Positions 5,589-12,834 of a DNA stretch of 12,834 nucleotides are shown piece after piece; the stretch's first letter is position 1, and every line of letters begins with the position of its first letter. The stretch is from JBOGIG01 sp050742455 (GTDB lineage: Bacteria > Actinomycetota > Acidimicrobiia > Acidimicrobiales > JBOGIG01), in the NCBI GenBank assembly GCA_050742455.1, contig JBOGIG010000073.1, positions 1 to 12,834 of the forward strand. The letters run 5' to 3'. The position numbers and the translations under genes are program-made. The notes beneath the pieces were generated by a model. That model saw only the letters and a list, made by a program, of their open reading frames with translations, ran no database searches and had not been told where the DNA came from.

Positions 5589-6353
5589 GAAATGGACGAT
5601 CTGTCGACCCCATATGACGGTCAGAAATGTGCCCAAGGCTAAGAAGGGAGCAAAAGGGACCTTGGTCTTGGCTCCTTTGCCGGCAAATACGACCAGGGCC
5701 GACCCAATGACACCCGCAGTAAGGAAGGCCAGGAACAGGCCCACCAAGACATCGGCCAGGCCCAGCCACCCCAAGTAGATGCCGACCATCCCAGCCATAC
5801 GTACATCACCAAAGCCCATACCCCGGGGCTGGATCACGTGGATCGTGCCGAGGGCAACAAAGCCGATCACTCCCCCCAACGCGGCCCGACCTAGCCACTC
5901 CCACTTGCCGCCGGCGGCGGCGGCGGCGACCAGAAGCCCAACCGTGAGGACCAAGGTGGGGTACACCAGGCGATTGGGCACGATGAAGTGCTCGATGTCG
6001 ATGGCACTGACGGCCAAGAGGAACGCCATCAATACGCAGAAGGCGGGCACCGCGGGATCCACGCCGAATCGGGCCACCATCAACACGAACAGCCCGGCGG
6101 TCAGCGCCTCCACCATCGGGTAGCGCCAGGAGATGGGCTCCGAGCAGGACCGGCACCGGCCCCTCAGCACCAGCCATGAGATGAGCGGAATGTTGTCCCG
6201 GGGGGCCACCGCCACCTGGCACCGGGGACAGCGAGAGCGGGGCTTAGATACCGAGATCCGGAGAGGCACCCGGTGGATCACGACGTTGAGGAAGGAACCC
6301 ACGGCCAGTCCGGCCACGGCCGAGATCACGACCACCAAGGCGTAACTGCTCAC
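5577..6353 (-). CDS. pilD: Prepilin peptidase (A24 family, PilD type)
   Basis: The 258-residue polytopic membrane protein cleaves the leader of type IV prepilins and often N-methylates the new N-terminus. GSFLNVVIHRVP (19-30) is the family signature after the first helix. Two CxxC pairs (C42/C45 and C67/C70) form the zinc site of the cytoplasmic N-methyltransferase-type domain. The two catalytic aspartates are D119 (in SAIDIEH) and D183 (in the GFGD motif), and about seven further hydrophobic segments follow. The length fits full PilD enzymes. The GTG at 6353 was chosen because GGAGG (6360-6364) lies 6 nt upstream and the protein then starts just before the first membrane helix. The longer upstream extension is antisense to the ligase gene and looks unreal. 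It is on the same strand as the pilus operon 1.7 kb away. The stop sits inside direct repeat copy B. Confidence 0.92.
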   Translation of the reverse strand: MSSYALVVVISAVAGLAVGSFLNVVIHRVPLRISVSKPRSRCPRCQVAVAPRDNIPLISWLVLRGRCRSCSEPISWRYPMVEALTAGLFVLMVARFGVDPAVPAFCVLMAFLLAVSAIDIEHFIVPNRLVYPTLVLTVGLLVAAAAAGGKWEWLGRAALGGVIGFVALGTIHVIQPRGMGFGDVRMAGMVGIYLGWLGLADVLVGLFLAFLTAGVIGSALVVFAGKGAKTKVPFAPFLALGTFLTVIWGRQIVHFWLG

Positions 6354-6386
6354 CGTTGTCCTCCGCCGTGGCGCAAAATCACTCCC

Positions 6387-6434
6387 GTGCCGATGGCTCC
6401 CCGGTCCTCGGGTGCCATCCCAAGCTATCGGCAC
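6387..6434. promoter_or_regulatory. Spaced inverted repeat between divergent pilD and ligase genes
   Basis: GTGCCGAT (6387-6394) and its exact complement ATCGGCAC (6427-6434) flank 32 bp. Extended to 10 bp the arms still match at nine positions. Their centres are 40 bp apart, close to four helical turns. The element lies in the 156-bp gap between two divergent starts and could be a shared looping operator. I see no strong -10 or -35 boxes in this gap. Confidence 0.3.
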
Positions 6435-6509
6435 AAAGTTCGGGTCACCTGATCTTCCCCGGCCGGGCCGATCCACCGGGCCGCCATCCGGCCCCGGTAA
6501 CCTGCGCCG

Positions 6510-8225
6510 GTGAGCACCATGGACCAGGCCGAAAGCCCGGCGCGATCTTCTCGTCTGGCCGGACAGGCCCCCATGGCCCTCCTGGCCATGGCCATCGGCG
6601 CCCTGATCCCGGTAATGGTTACGTCCTCGCTGGATGTCCCCTCCTGGTCCTTGCGCCAGAGCTTGCTCCCCATCATCGCCGTGGTGGGCCTGTGGCAACT
6701 GGTGGCGCTTTACCGCACCGAACTACGTCGCAGCGCCCTGGTGGCCACCGCCTTTGGGGCTTGGTGCGTCGTGTCTGCGCTGGCCTCGCCCGTTCCCTCG
6801 GTGGCCATCTGGGGCCTCTACGGCATCGGTACCGGCCTGGTATTCGTTCTCGCTCTGATCGGGGCGTGGGCCATCGGGGCCTGCGTTGGTCACCGTGGTC
6901 GGACCCTGGTGCAAGACGCCTTGTTGTTCGGGGTTCTGGCCAACTCCGCCTTGGCCGTGATCCAGATGGTGATCCCCAACGGGCCGGGGGTTCTCGGGCT
7001 TTTCCAGGGGCGCTCCGACGGCTTCATGGGCAATCCCGTCTATCTGGCCGAACTCCTGGCCGGTGGCTGGTGGTTGGTGGCCAGCCGCTTCGCAGCCAAG
7101 CCCGCCCTATGGGCCATCCCGGCCATAGCCGTGGCCGCCGGTCTCCAGGACTCGGGCAGCCGATTCGGCCTCATCGTACTGGCTCTGGCCGTAATAGTTG
7201 GCTTTGTCGCCTTTCGGCGGCGCATCGCCCTGGCCCTGTTGGGGTTGGCCGTGGTCGGGACCCTGGCCGGCACTGGCCTGGCCCACCTCAACGGCGGTAC
7301 CACCAGCTCAGCCCGAGTCGGTACCGACAGCGGCGTCACGGCGCGGATCGACTCGTGGCTGTCGGCCCGTCACAGCGTGGCCCGACGGCCAATACTGGGC
7401 GAGGGACCGGGTACCTACCTGGCCGCTACCGCCCCCTACCACCCGTTGGGAATGGCCCGGACCGAAGGACCGGACAAGCTCTTTGGCGGGGCCCACAACA
7501 TCCTGGTCGAGTACACCGTAACCACCGGTATCCCGGGCATCTTGCTCCTGTTGGCCTGGTTCATCCTCATCTTGCGGCGATCGGGGTGGCGAGATCCCCT
7601 GGCCGGATTCGCCCTCGGCATGCTGGCCGTGCACCTGGCCGAGCCCCAGTTGGTGTTCACCACCCCGCTGGCCTTCCTGGCCCTGGGGGGCGCCGTAGCC
7701 CTGCGTACCCCTCCGGACCCGGTAGTGCCCCGGCCGGCCCGAGCAATCCTCGGGGCCGGGGCGGTGGCCGCCACCGTTGTCCTCATCGTCGGATCGGTCC
7801 AGTACAAAAACGCCCGGCTGAGCGAATCTGTGGCCCAGGCCAAATCGGCCATTGGACTCATGCCTGCCTGGTATCAGCCCCGCCTGCAACTGGCCCAGGA
7901 CTACCTGTTCCTGGGCGACACTCGAAATGACCCCTCATACCGGACCCTGGCAGTTCGTGCCTACCTGCAGGCCATTGCCGTGGACCCGGCCGAGCCTCAG
8001 CTGTGGATCGGGTTGGCCGGGATTGAGTCCAAGCTTGGACACCCGACCCAGGCCATCAACTACTACCGCCAGGCCCTGACCAAAAACCCCTGGTCGCGTC
8101 TGGCCCTGGAGTCTCTGGTCAAAGTGGAAAACCAGACCGGCAACACCGCGGCCGCTCACCATTTCGAAGCCAAGGCCCTGATGTTGCCTCACCCCTCGGG
8201 TGATGTTGCTTCCACCCCGGGGTAA
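6510..8225 (+). CDS. O-antigen ligase / Wzy-type membrane protein with TPR tail
   Basis: The 571-residue protein has about eleven hydrophobic segments up to residue ~430 and then a soluble tail. The membrane part shows two features of the WaaL/Wzy_C superfamily: GFMGNPVYLAELLAGG (171-186), a variant of the NxxxxA-type loop, and GAHNILVEYTVTTGIPG (327-343) after the long extracytoplasmic loop, where the histidine (329) corresponds to the functionally important ligase histidine. The tail (~435-560) contains TPR-like repeats, AVRAYLQAIAVDPAEPQLW and QAINYYRQALTKNPW. Such enzymes transfer or polymerise lipid-linked glycans on the outer face of the membrane; pilin O-oligosaccharyltransferases are members. 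With no LPS expected here, the acceptor may be a wall polymer or pilin. GTG at 6510 is used; ATG at 6519, with GGTGA before it, is an alternative. The hydrolase gene starts 12 nt after its stop. Confidence 0.82.
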   Translation: MSTMDQAESPARSSRLAGQAPMALLAMAIGALIPVMVTSSLDVPSWSLRQSLLPIIAVVGLWQLVALYRTELRRSALVATAFGAWCVVSALASPVPSVAIWGLYGIGTGLVFVLALIGAWAIGACVGHRGRTLVQDALLFGVLANSALAVIQMVIPNGPGVLGLFQGRSDGFMGNPVYLAELLAGGWWLVASRFAAKPALWAIPAIAVAAGLQDSGSRFGLIVLALAVIVGFVAFRRRIALALLGLAVVGTLAGTGLAHLNGGTTSSARVGTDSGVTARIDSWLSARHSVARRPILGEGPGTYLAATAPYHPLGMARTEGPDKLFGGAHNILVEYTVTTGIPGILLLLAWFILILRRSGWRDPLAGFALGMLAVHLAEPQLVFTTPLAFLALGGAVALRTPPDPVVPRPARAILGAGAVAATVVLIVGSVQYKNARLSESVAQAKSAIGLMPAWYQPRLQLAQDYLFLGDTRNDPSYRTLAVRAYLQAIAVDPAEPQLWIGLAGIESKLGHPTQAINYYRQALTKNPWSRLALESLVKVENQTGNTAAAHHFEAKALMLPHPSGDVASTPG

Positions 8226-8237
8226 TAAGGTCGAGCT

Positions 8238-8957
8238 ATGACCACCGGTAAAACCGTTCAAATCTCCAGCCCCGAAGGAGACTTCCCGGCCTACGAGGCC
8301 TTACCTCAAACGCCCTCCGGCAAGGGGGTCATCGTGGTCCAGGAGGCCTTCGGCGTAAACGACCACATCGAGGAAGTAGCCGACCGCTTCGCCGAACAGG
8401 GCTACCACGCCGTCGCCCCCCATCTCTTCCACCGCAGCGGAAGCCCAAAGCTCGGCTATGAGGACTTTTCCAAGGTGATGCCCCACATGCAGGCGCTGGA
8501 CGACGACAAGATCCTGTCCGATGTCGACGCCACCTTGGTCCACCTGGCCAGCCGCGGTCTGAGCGGCACACAAGTCGGTGTGGTCGGGTTCTGCATGGGT
8601 GGTCGGGTCAGCTTCCTGGTCGCCACAAAGCGCAGTCTCGGGGCAGGGGTCGGTTTCTACGGCGGTGGGATAGTGACCGCTCGGTCCGAGGCCATGCCCG
8701 CCCTGGCCGGTGGCATAGCCACCATGACCACACCGTGGCTCGGACTGTTCGGCGATACCGATCAGTCCATTCCGGTTGATGACGTCGAGACGCTGCGCTC
8801 CCAGTTGGCCTCGAAGGCCAAGGTGGAAACAGACATAGTGCGCTATGCCCAGGCCGGTCACGGATTCTTTTGCGACAAGCGACCGTCCTTCGACGCCGAA
8901 GCGGCTGCTGACGCCTGGCCCAGGACCCTGGCCTGGTTCTCGGACCATCTCACCTGA
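8238..8957 (+). CDS. Dienelactone hydrolase family protein
   Basis: The 239-residue cytoplasmic alpha/beta hydrolase has a cysteine nucleophile. VVQEAFGVNDHI (33-44) contains E36, the glutamate that helps activate the nucleophile in the family. GFCMGG (117-122) is the nucleophile elbow with C119. FGDTDQSIP (171-179) provides the acid, most likely D175, and AGHGFF (206-211) provides H208. All catalytic residues are present and the length is typical. Classical members open dienelactones in chloroaromatic degradation, but most genomic homologues have no known substrate and no such pathway is seen here. AAGG lies 7 nt before the ATG. It is only 12 nt from the ligase gene and 28 nt from the next gene, so the three are probably co-transcribed without an obvious shared function. 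Confidence 0.9.
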   Translation: MTTGKTVQISSPEGDFPAYEALPQTPSGKGVIVVQEAFGVNDHIEEVADRFAEQGYHAVAPHLFHRSGSPKLGYEDFSKVMPHMQALDDDKILSDVDATLVHLASRGLSGTQVGVVGFCMGGRVSFLVATKRSLGAGVGFYGGGIVTARSEAMPALAGGIATMTTPWLGLFGDTDQSIPVDDVETLRSQLASKAKVETDIVRYAQAGHGFFCDKRPSFDAEAAADAWPRTLAWFSDHLT

Positions 8958-8985
8958 AGGCCCGTCTCCCCAATAGGATCGCCCC

Positions 8986-10638
8986 GTGGGCTTGATGCGA
9001 CGGCTAATCCTGGCCGTTGTTGCACTTGTCGGGGGGCTGGGACTCTTCTTCTACCTGGGTAGCCGACCTGGTCCCCCGCTGGACAGGATCCAGGTGTCGC
9101 CCCCCTCCCCTACCACCACCACGGCGCCCTATGCCGCGTCGAGTCGGGACCCCGTCGGCCACGCCGGCTGGATAGCCATCGAGAACGCCAAGCCGGGCAC
9201 AAGCGCTTGGACGATATCCAAGCCGCAACGGCCTCACTCCATCGAAGGCTACGCCGACCATGTCAGCGCCCAACGGGGGACGGCTGTGCAACTGTTCGTA
9301 TCGACCACCGCCCCCACCTTCCACGTCGAGGCCTACCGCATGGGCTATTACCAGGGCTACCAGGCTCGTCTCGTGTGGAGGTCGGCTGAGGTCCCCGGCA
9401 TGGTGCAACCCATCCCTCACGCGACGGGGTCCACCCATACGATCGAGTGCCACTGGAAGGCCTCCTTGGCTTTTACTGTCGGCCAGGATTGGCCCCCGGG
9501 TGACTACCTGCTCAAGCTCGTTGGGGCCGGACTTCAACAGCAGTACGTGCCGCTTACCGTCAGGGACGACTCCAGCCACGCCACCTACCTGGTGGTGAAC
9601 GCCGTGACCACGTGGCAGGCCTACAACCAGTGGGGCGGCTATGACCTGTACTCCGGTCCTTCGGCCACAGGCTCGGCCGCCCCGGGGTCCAGCTACGCCA
9701 CCCGCTCCAGGGCAGTCTCTTTCGACCGGCCATACGACGCCAACTTCGGCCAAGGGGCGGCTGACTTCTTGGGCAACGAGTTACCCCTGGTTTCGATGGT
9801 CGAGCGCCTGGGGCTGGACGTCACCTACACCACCGACGTGAACTTGGACCTTCGACCCCGGCTCATCCTCAACCATAAGGCCCTGTTGTCATTGGGACAC
9901 GACGAGTACTGGTCGGCCTCGATGCGCCAAGGTGTAATCGATGCCGAACAGGCCGGGGTGAACATGGCCTTCCTTGGGGCCAACGCCATCTACCGCCATA
10001 TTCGCTTCGACTCCACTGGCCTAGGTCCCGACCGCCTGATCATCTGCTACAAGGTGGCCACCGAGGATCCCCTGTACGGGACGAACAACGCCGCCGTCAC
10101 CACCCAGTGGGCCGACCCCCCCGTTCCTCGACCGGAGAGCACCATCATCGGCGACATGTACTCGTGCAATCCGGTCCGAGCCGCCATGGTCATCGTCGAT
10201 CCCACCAGTTGGCTCTTCGCCGGTACCGGGGCCAAGGACCGGGCCCGCCTGTACGGCCTGGTCGGCAGCGAGTACGACCACTATGACCCCGCTCTACCCG
10301 GACCCCGCAACGTGGAGATCCTGGCCCACTCGCCTGTGTCGTGTGGGGGAAGGTCCGACTACGCCGACGCCACCTACTTCACCGCTCCGAGCGGCGCCGG
10401 CGTCTTCGCCTCGGGCACCAACTATTGGGTGCCTGCCATCGGCAACGGCTGTAGCGGAACCCAGCTCTGTGCCGCGGCCGTGGCCAACAAGGTGACCGAG
10501 AACCTCCTGGCCGCCTATGCCACCGGGCCGGCCGGCGTGATTCATCCCTCGGTGTCGAACTGGCAGAAGTTCCTCCGCTACCGCCCGGGCCGGGGCCCGA
10601 GCGAAACGACCACCACCATCTCGCCGGCCCAGGGGTAG
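8986..10638 (+). CDS. Membrane-anchored or secreted protein with N,N-dimethylformamidase beta-type domain
   Basis: The 550-residue protein starts with a signal or anchor helix (about 4-24), a Pro/Thr-rich linker (PSPTTTTAP, ~40-48) and then a large extracytoplasmic domain. Residues ~70-190 look like a beta-sandwich module (HVEAYRMGYYQG, PGDYLLKLVG). From ~195 the protein matches the N,N-dimethylformamidase beta-subunit C-terminal family: ATYLVVNAVTTWQAYNQWGG (~199-218), FDRPY, LGHDEYWSASMR (303-314) and GANAIYRHIRF. True DMFase is a cytoplasmic iron-dependent amidohydrolase with a small partner subunit. The exported form here has no such neighbour, so DMF hydrolysis is doubtful and the substrate is unknown. 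The GTG at 8986 is used; ATG three codons later is possible. Four cysteines in the C-terminal half (for example near GNGCSGTQLCA) could form disulfides outside the cell. Confidence 0.82.
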   Translation: MGLMRRLILAVVALVGGLGLFFYLGSRPGPPLDRIQVSPPSPTTTTAPYAASSRDPVGHAGWIAIENAKPGTSAWTISKPQRPHSIEGYADHVSAQRGTAVQLFVSTTAPTFHVEAYRMGYYQGYQARLVWRSAEVPGMVQPIPHATGSTHTIECHWKASLAFTVGQDWPPGDYLLKLVGAGLQQQYVPLTVRDDSSHATYLVVNAVTTWQAYNQWGGYDLYSGPSATGSAAPGSSYATRSRAVSFDRPYDANFGQGAADFLGNELPLVSMVERLGLDVTYTTDVNLDLRPRLILNHKALLSLGHDEYWSASMRQGVIDAEQAGVNMAFLGANAIYRHIRFDSTGLGPDRLIICYKVATEDPLYGTNNAAVTTQWADPPVPRPESTIIGDMYSCNPVRAAMVIVDPTSWLFAGTGAKDRARLYGLVGSEYDHYDPALPGPRNVEILAHSPVSCGGRSDYADATYFTAPSGAGVFASGTNYWVPAIGNGCSGTQLCAAAVANKVTENLLAAYATGPAGVIHPSVSNWQKFLRYRPGRGPSETTTTISPAQG

Positions 10639-10652
10639 TCACACACGGGGGC

Positions 10653-10672
10653 GAGGCGGGGGCAGCCGCCTC
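10653..10672. terminator. Candidate hairpin terminator between convergent genes
   Basis: GAGGCGG and CCGCCTC form a perfect 7-bp stem around a 6-base loop, 14 nt after the stop at 10638. There is no T-run, but high-GC actinobacteria often use such hairpins. It could serve transcripts from either side, since the NifU-type gene ends convergently at 10750. Confidence 0.4.
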
Positions 10673-10692
10673 TACGGCCGATCCCGGCCCTC

Positions 10693-10742
10693 TTTATGGC
10701 CCCTGGCCCGCTAGCCCTTTATGGCGTCTGGCCCGCCGGCCC
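10693..10742. repeat. 25-bp tandem duplication
   Basis: Two adjacent 25-bp units (10693-10717 and 10718-10742) both begin TTTATGGC, share CTGGCCCGC and end in CCC. They differ at four positions. A third, shorter beginning (TTTGGCC) follows. They lie just past the stop of the NifU-type gene in the convergent gap. Confidence 0.75.
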
Positions 10743-10749
10743 CTTTGGC

Positions 10750-11397
10750 CTACTTCTTGGCCGATTCAAAATACGGATTGGCCCCGCTGGCGTGGTCGGT
10801 CACGTCGACCACGGCCGTGATCTCGGCCACCGCCTCTTTGATGGCCACCTCGATGCCCTGGGACAGGGTCACCTGGGCCATACCACAGCCCTGGCATCCT
10901 CCACCCAGGCGCAGGTACGCAGTGCCGTCCTCCACGGCCACCAGATCGGCCCGGCCACCATGAGAGGCGATGCTGGGGTTGATCATGGTCTCGAGCACCT
11001 CGATGACCTTTTGCGCGACCGGGCCGGAGACGTCCCCCTGCGGACGTGGCGACCCTGAACCCGGACTAGCGGGGGTATTGGGGTTGACCACCACCATGCC
11101 GGCAGAGTCGCCCTGTCCGGACACGTCCAGCGTGGCCCCGCGTATGCGATCAACGCTGGCCTGGGGGACAACCACAGCGAGGTCATCGTGATGGGTGACC
11201 GAATCACCGGGGGCCGCATCGGAGATCGCTTGGAAGTACATGTCGTAGGTGAACCCGGTGGCCGATACCCCGCTCACCTCCAGCCACAGGGCAAGCCGTT
11301 CGGCGTCAGGCTCAGCGGCCCGAACCTCCCTCACCATGGCACGGGCAGTGTCGGTGACCTTCAGTACTGTCATCGCGGTCTCTTCCTCAACAGCCAT
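10750..11397 (-). CDS. NfuA-like iron-sulfur cluster scaffold (NifU C-terminal domain)
   Basis: The 215-residue protein has an A-type-carrier-like N-terminal domain (about 9-105), a Pro/Gly/Ser linker (107-124) and a NifU C-terminal domain (about 125-200). The latter carries INPSIASHGGRADLVAVEDG (139-158) and GGGCQGCGMAQVTL (165-178), with the cluster-binding CxxC at C168 and C171. NifU/NfuA proteins carry a 4Fe-4S cluster bridged between two subunits and deliver it to target enzymes. The N-terminal domain has no cysteine at all, so like that of NfuA it cannot bind a cluster itself and probably recognises client proteins. AGAGG (11404-11408) lies 6 nt before the ATG at 11397; a second ATG eight codons in is a weaker alternative. 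It is a single gene, divergent from the ATP-grasp gene and convergent with the gene to its left. Confidence 0.9.
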   Translation of the reverse strand: MAVEEETAMTVLKVTDTARAMVREVRAAEPDAERLALWLEVSGVSATGFTYDMYFQAISDAAPGDSVTHHDDLAVVVPQASVDRIRGATLDVSGQGDSAGMVVVNPNTPASPGSGSPRPQGDVSGPVAQKVIEVLETMINPSIASHGGRADLVAVEDGTAYLRLGGGCQGCGMAQVTLSQGIEVAIKEAVAEITAVVDVTDHASGANPYFESAKK

Positions 11398-11442
11398 TTG
11401 CCACCTCTAGGGTCTTGGTTCGTCTCTCGGTCCTGGCATGCT

Positions 11443-11458
11443 CCCGGCCTTGGCCGGG
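11443..11458. repeat. Short GC-rich inverted repeat in the divergent gap
   Basis: CCCGGCC and GGCCGGG flank TT in the 140-bp gap between the NifU-type and ATP-grasp genes. It could be an operator or a leader hairpin for the minus-strand gene. In GC-rich DNA a 7-bp arm can also arise by chance. Confidence 0.35.
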
Positions 11459-11537
11459 CCCACAGAGCCTCGCCCGCCTCCCGGCCGGTCTGGCGCCATG
11501 CGACGTGTCGAGCACTCGATAAGAGCCATGATAGGTC

Positions 11538-12834
11538 GTGCCTCGTGTCGTGCTGCTCGTGCCCTCGGCCACCTATCGTGCCAGTGACTTCATGGAGGCG
11601 GCCAAATCTCTTGGTATCGAGGTGGTGGTGGCCAGTGACCACCGCTCCACGCTGGCTCCGATCATGGGGGATCGGGCGCTTGTCATCGATCCATCTCGGC
11701 CGGAGGAGGCTGCCGCAGCCATTGCCGAACTGGCTCGCCGGCTACCAATCGACGCCGCCGTTGGAGTGGATGACACCACGGTGCTGGCCGCGAATTTGGC
11801 CAATGCCGCCCTGGGCCGGCCCCACAATCCACCCGAGGCCGTCATGGCCACCCGGGACAAGCTCGCCCTGCGTGCAGCCTGGAGCGCCGCCGGGGTCCCC
11901 CAGCCTCGTTGGCATCCCCTTGACGCCGGTGATTGCCCCGCCGATGTCGGACGCGCCATCGGTTGGCCGTGCGTTGTCAAACCGGCCGGACTGTCGGCCA
12001 GCCGGGGAGTCATAAGGGCCGACGGTCCGTCGGAGGTCGCTGCGGCGGCCGATCGGGCCCGGTCCATCATCGAATCGTCCGGCGGGGCCCACGACCAGAC
12101 CCTGGTCATCGAAGAGTTCGTCCCCGGCCCTGAAGTGGCGGTCGAGGGACTGATGCGCAGCGGAGACCTCGAGATACTGGCCATATTCGACAAGCCCGAT
12201 CCCCTCGACGGTCCGTTCTTCGAGGAAACGATCTACGTGACGCCCTCGCGGCTGGAGAACTCGGTTCAAGCCGAGCTCGCCTCAGTTGTGGCCCGGGCCG
12301 CCCGCGCCCTGGGGCTCGTCGAGGGACCGGTTCACGCCGAGGCCCGCCTGGGGACCGATGCGATCACCGGGTCTGGTGAAGCCGGAGTCGGAGTCGATCA
12401 GGTGGCCGGGCCCGCCGGTGCCGGCTTGCCTGGCAGCGGGATCAAGATGCTGGAATTGGCAGCGCGCTCCATTGGTGGCTTGTGCTCCAGGACCCTTTCG
12501 TTCGGGTCGGGCATGAGCCTGGAGCAGGTCATCCTGGCTCATGCCCTGGGGTTGGCCATCGAATCCATCGAGCGCGAGGAAAGCGCTGCCGGAGTGATGA
12601 TGATTCCGATCCCCCAATCTGGCGTGCTGATTGGCGTGGACGGCCGGGACGAGGCCCGCGCCGTTCCCGGGGTCACCGGCTTGGAGATATCAGTGGCGCC
12701 GGGACGCCTGGTCGAGCCCCTACCGGAGGGCAACCGCTACTTGGGTTTCATCTTTGCCAAGGCACACACGACATCGGGGGTCGAAGAGAGCCTGCGCCGT
12801 GCTCATGGCCTTCTGGAGATCAAGATCCAGGCGT
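11538..12834 (+). CDS. ATP-grasp domain carboxylate-amine ligase-like protein (3' end outside window)
   Basis: The 432 residues visible show a Rossmann-like pre-ATP-grasp start (VPRVVLLVPSATYRASDFME, 1-20, leading to VVVASD) and then an ATP-grasp fold. Motifs are RDKLALR (106-112), CVVKPAGLSASRG (145-157, with ATP-binding K148), VIEEFVPGPEVAVEG (190-204), GPVHAEARL (263-271) and MLELAARSIGG (304-314), where E268, E306 and R310 fit metal and phosphate ligands. Such enzymes activate a carboxylate as acyl phosphate and join it to an amine or thiol. The substrate cannot be read here. A Gly/Ala-rich stretch of ~30 residues (272-301) interrupts the usually short turn before MLELAAR. An in-frame TAG at 11532 forces the start to 11538 or later, and no ribosome-binding site is visible; CATGAT (11527-11532) could be a -10 box for a leaderless mRNA. 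The frame is open to the window edge. Confidence 0.85.
   Translation, partial: MPRVVLLVPSATYRASDFMEAAKSLGIEVVVASDHRSTLAPIMGDRALVIDPSRPEEAAAAIAELARRLPIDAAVGVDDTTVLAANLANAALGRPHNPPEAVMATRDKLALRAAWSAAGVPQPRWHPLDAGDCPADVGRAIGWPCVVKPAGLSASRGVIRADGPSEVAAAADRARSIIESSGGAHDQTLVIEEFVPGPEVAVEGLMRSGDLEILAIFDKPDPLDGPFFEETIYVTPSRLENSVQAELASVVARAARALGLVEGPVHAEARLGTDAITGSGEAGVGVDQVAGPAGAGLPGSGIKMLELAARSIGGLCSRTLSFGSGMSLEQVILAHALGLAIESIEREESAAGVMMIPIPQSGVLIGVDGRDEARAVPGVTGLEISVAPGRLVEPLPEGNRYLGFIFAKAHTTSGVEESLRRAHGLLEIKIQA

Noticed and set aside
6354..6698. N-terminal extension of the prepilin peptidase frame
   Set aside because: The added ~115 residues are polar, antisense to the ligase, and lie upstream of a GTG that has a good GGAGG site and starts the normal family length.
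6356..7930. A 524-codon plus-strand frame overlapping the ligase gene
   Set aside because: Its translation is dominated by Pro/Gly/Arg/His, while the frame from 6510 shows membrane helices and WaaL-type motifs.
11573..12269. Minus-strand frames opposite the ATP-grasp gene
   Set aside because: They are Ser/Arg/Ala-rich shadows, while the plus frame carries ordered ATP-grasp motifs.

Overview
The window looks like chromosomal DNA of a high-GC, single-membrane actinobacterium. An Acidimicrobiia-type organism is my best guess, from GC-rich codon use, frequent GTG starts and a type IV pilus assembly set (PilM, PilN, PilO and a PilP-like protein) with actinobacterial Thr/Pro-rich linkers and no secretin. 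I cannot name a genus.

Layout. 1-130: the end of an IS21-type insertion sequence, with two subterminal repeats. 241-562: a VapB-like antitoxin behind a perfect palindrome, with only a short broken stub of the partner toxin. 555-4019, minus strand: a pilus operon read from a well-formed sigma70-type promoter. Its order is a 57-residue excisionase-type HTH gene, three 21-bp tandem repeats, a PilM-PilN fusion, PilO and a PilP-like protein. The last three overlap by 4 nt each. 4196-5590: an accessory segment bounded by two diverged copies of an ~85-bp direct repeat. It holds a cupin gene and a methyltransferase pseudogene with an internal deletion and a frameshift. 5577-6353, minus strand: prepilin peptidase (PilD type), on the same strand as the pilus operon and apparently separated from it by that segment.

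6510-10638, plus strand: a WaaL/Wzy-type ligase with a TPR tail, a dienelactone hydrolase and a secreted or anchored protein of the N,N-dimethylformamidase beta-subunit family. They are closely spaced and probably one transcript. 10639-10749: a convergent intergenic region with a hairpin and a 25-bp tandem duplication. 10750-11397, minus strand: a NifU-type Fe-S scaffold. 11538-end, plus strand: an ATP-grasp ligase cut by the window edge.

How the genes may work together. PilD processes prepilins, and PilM, N, O and the PilP-like protein form the cytoplasm-to-surface alignment complex. The ligase beside pilD belongs to the superfamily that includes pilin O-oligosaccharyltransferases, so it may decorate pilins or another surface polymer; this is inference. 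I found no clearly new multi-gene system. The best candidates for follow-up are the HTH gene with its tandem repeats and operator at the head of the pilus operon, the PilM-PilN fusion, and the direct-repeat-bounded segment inside the pilus region.
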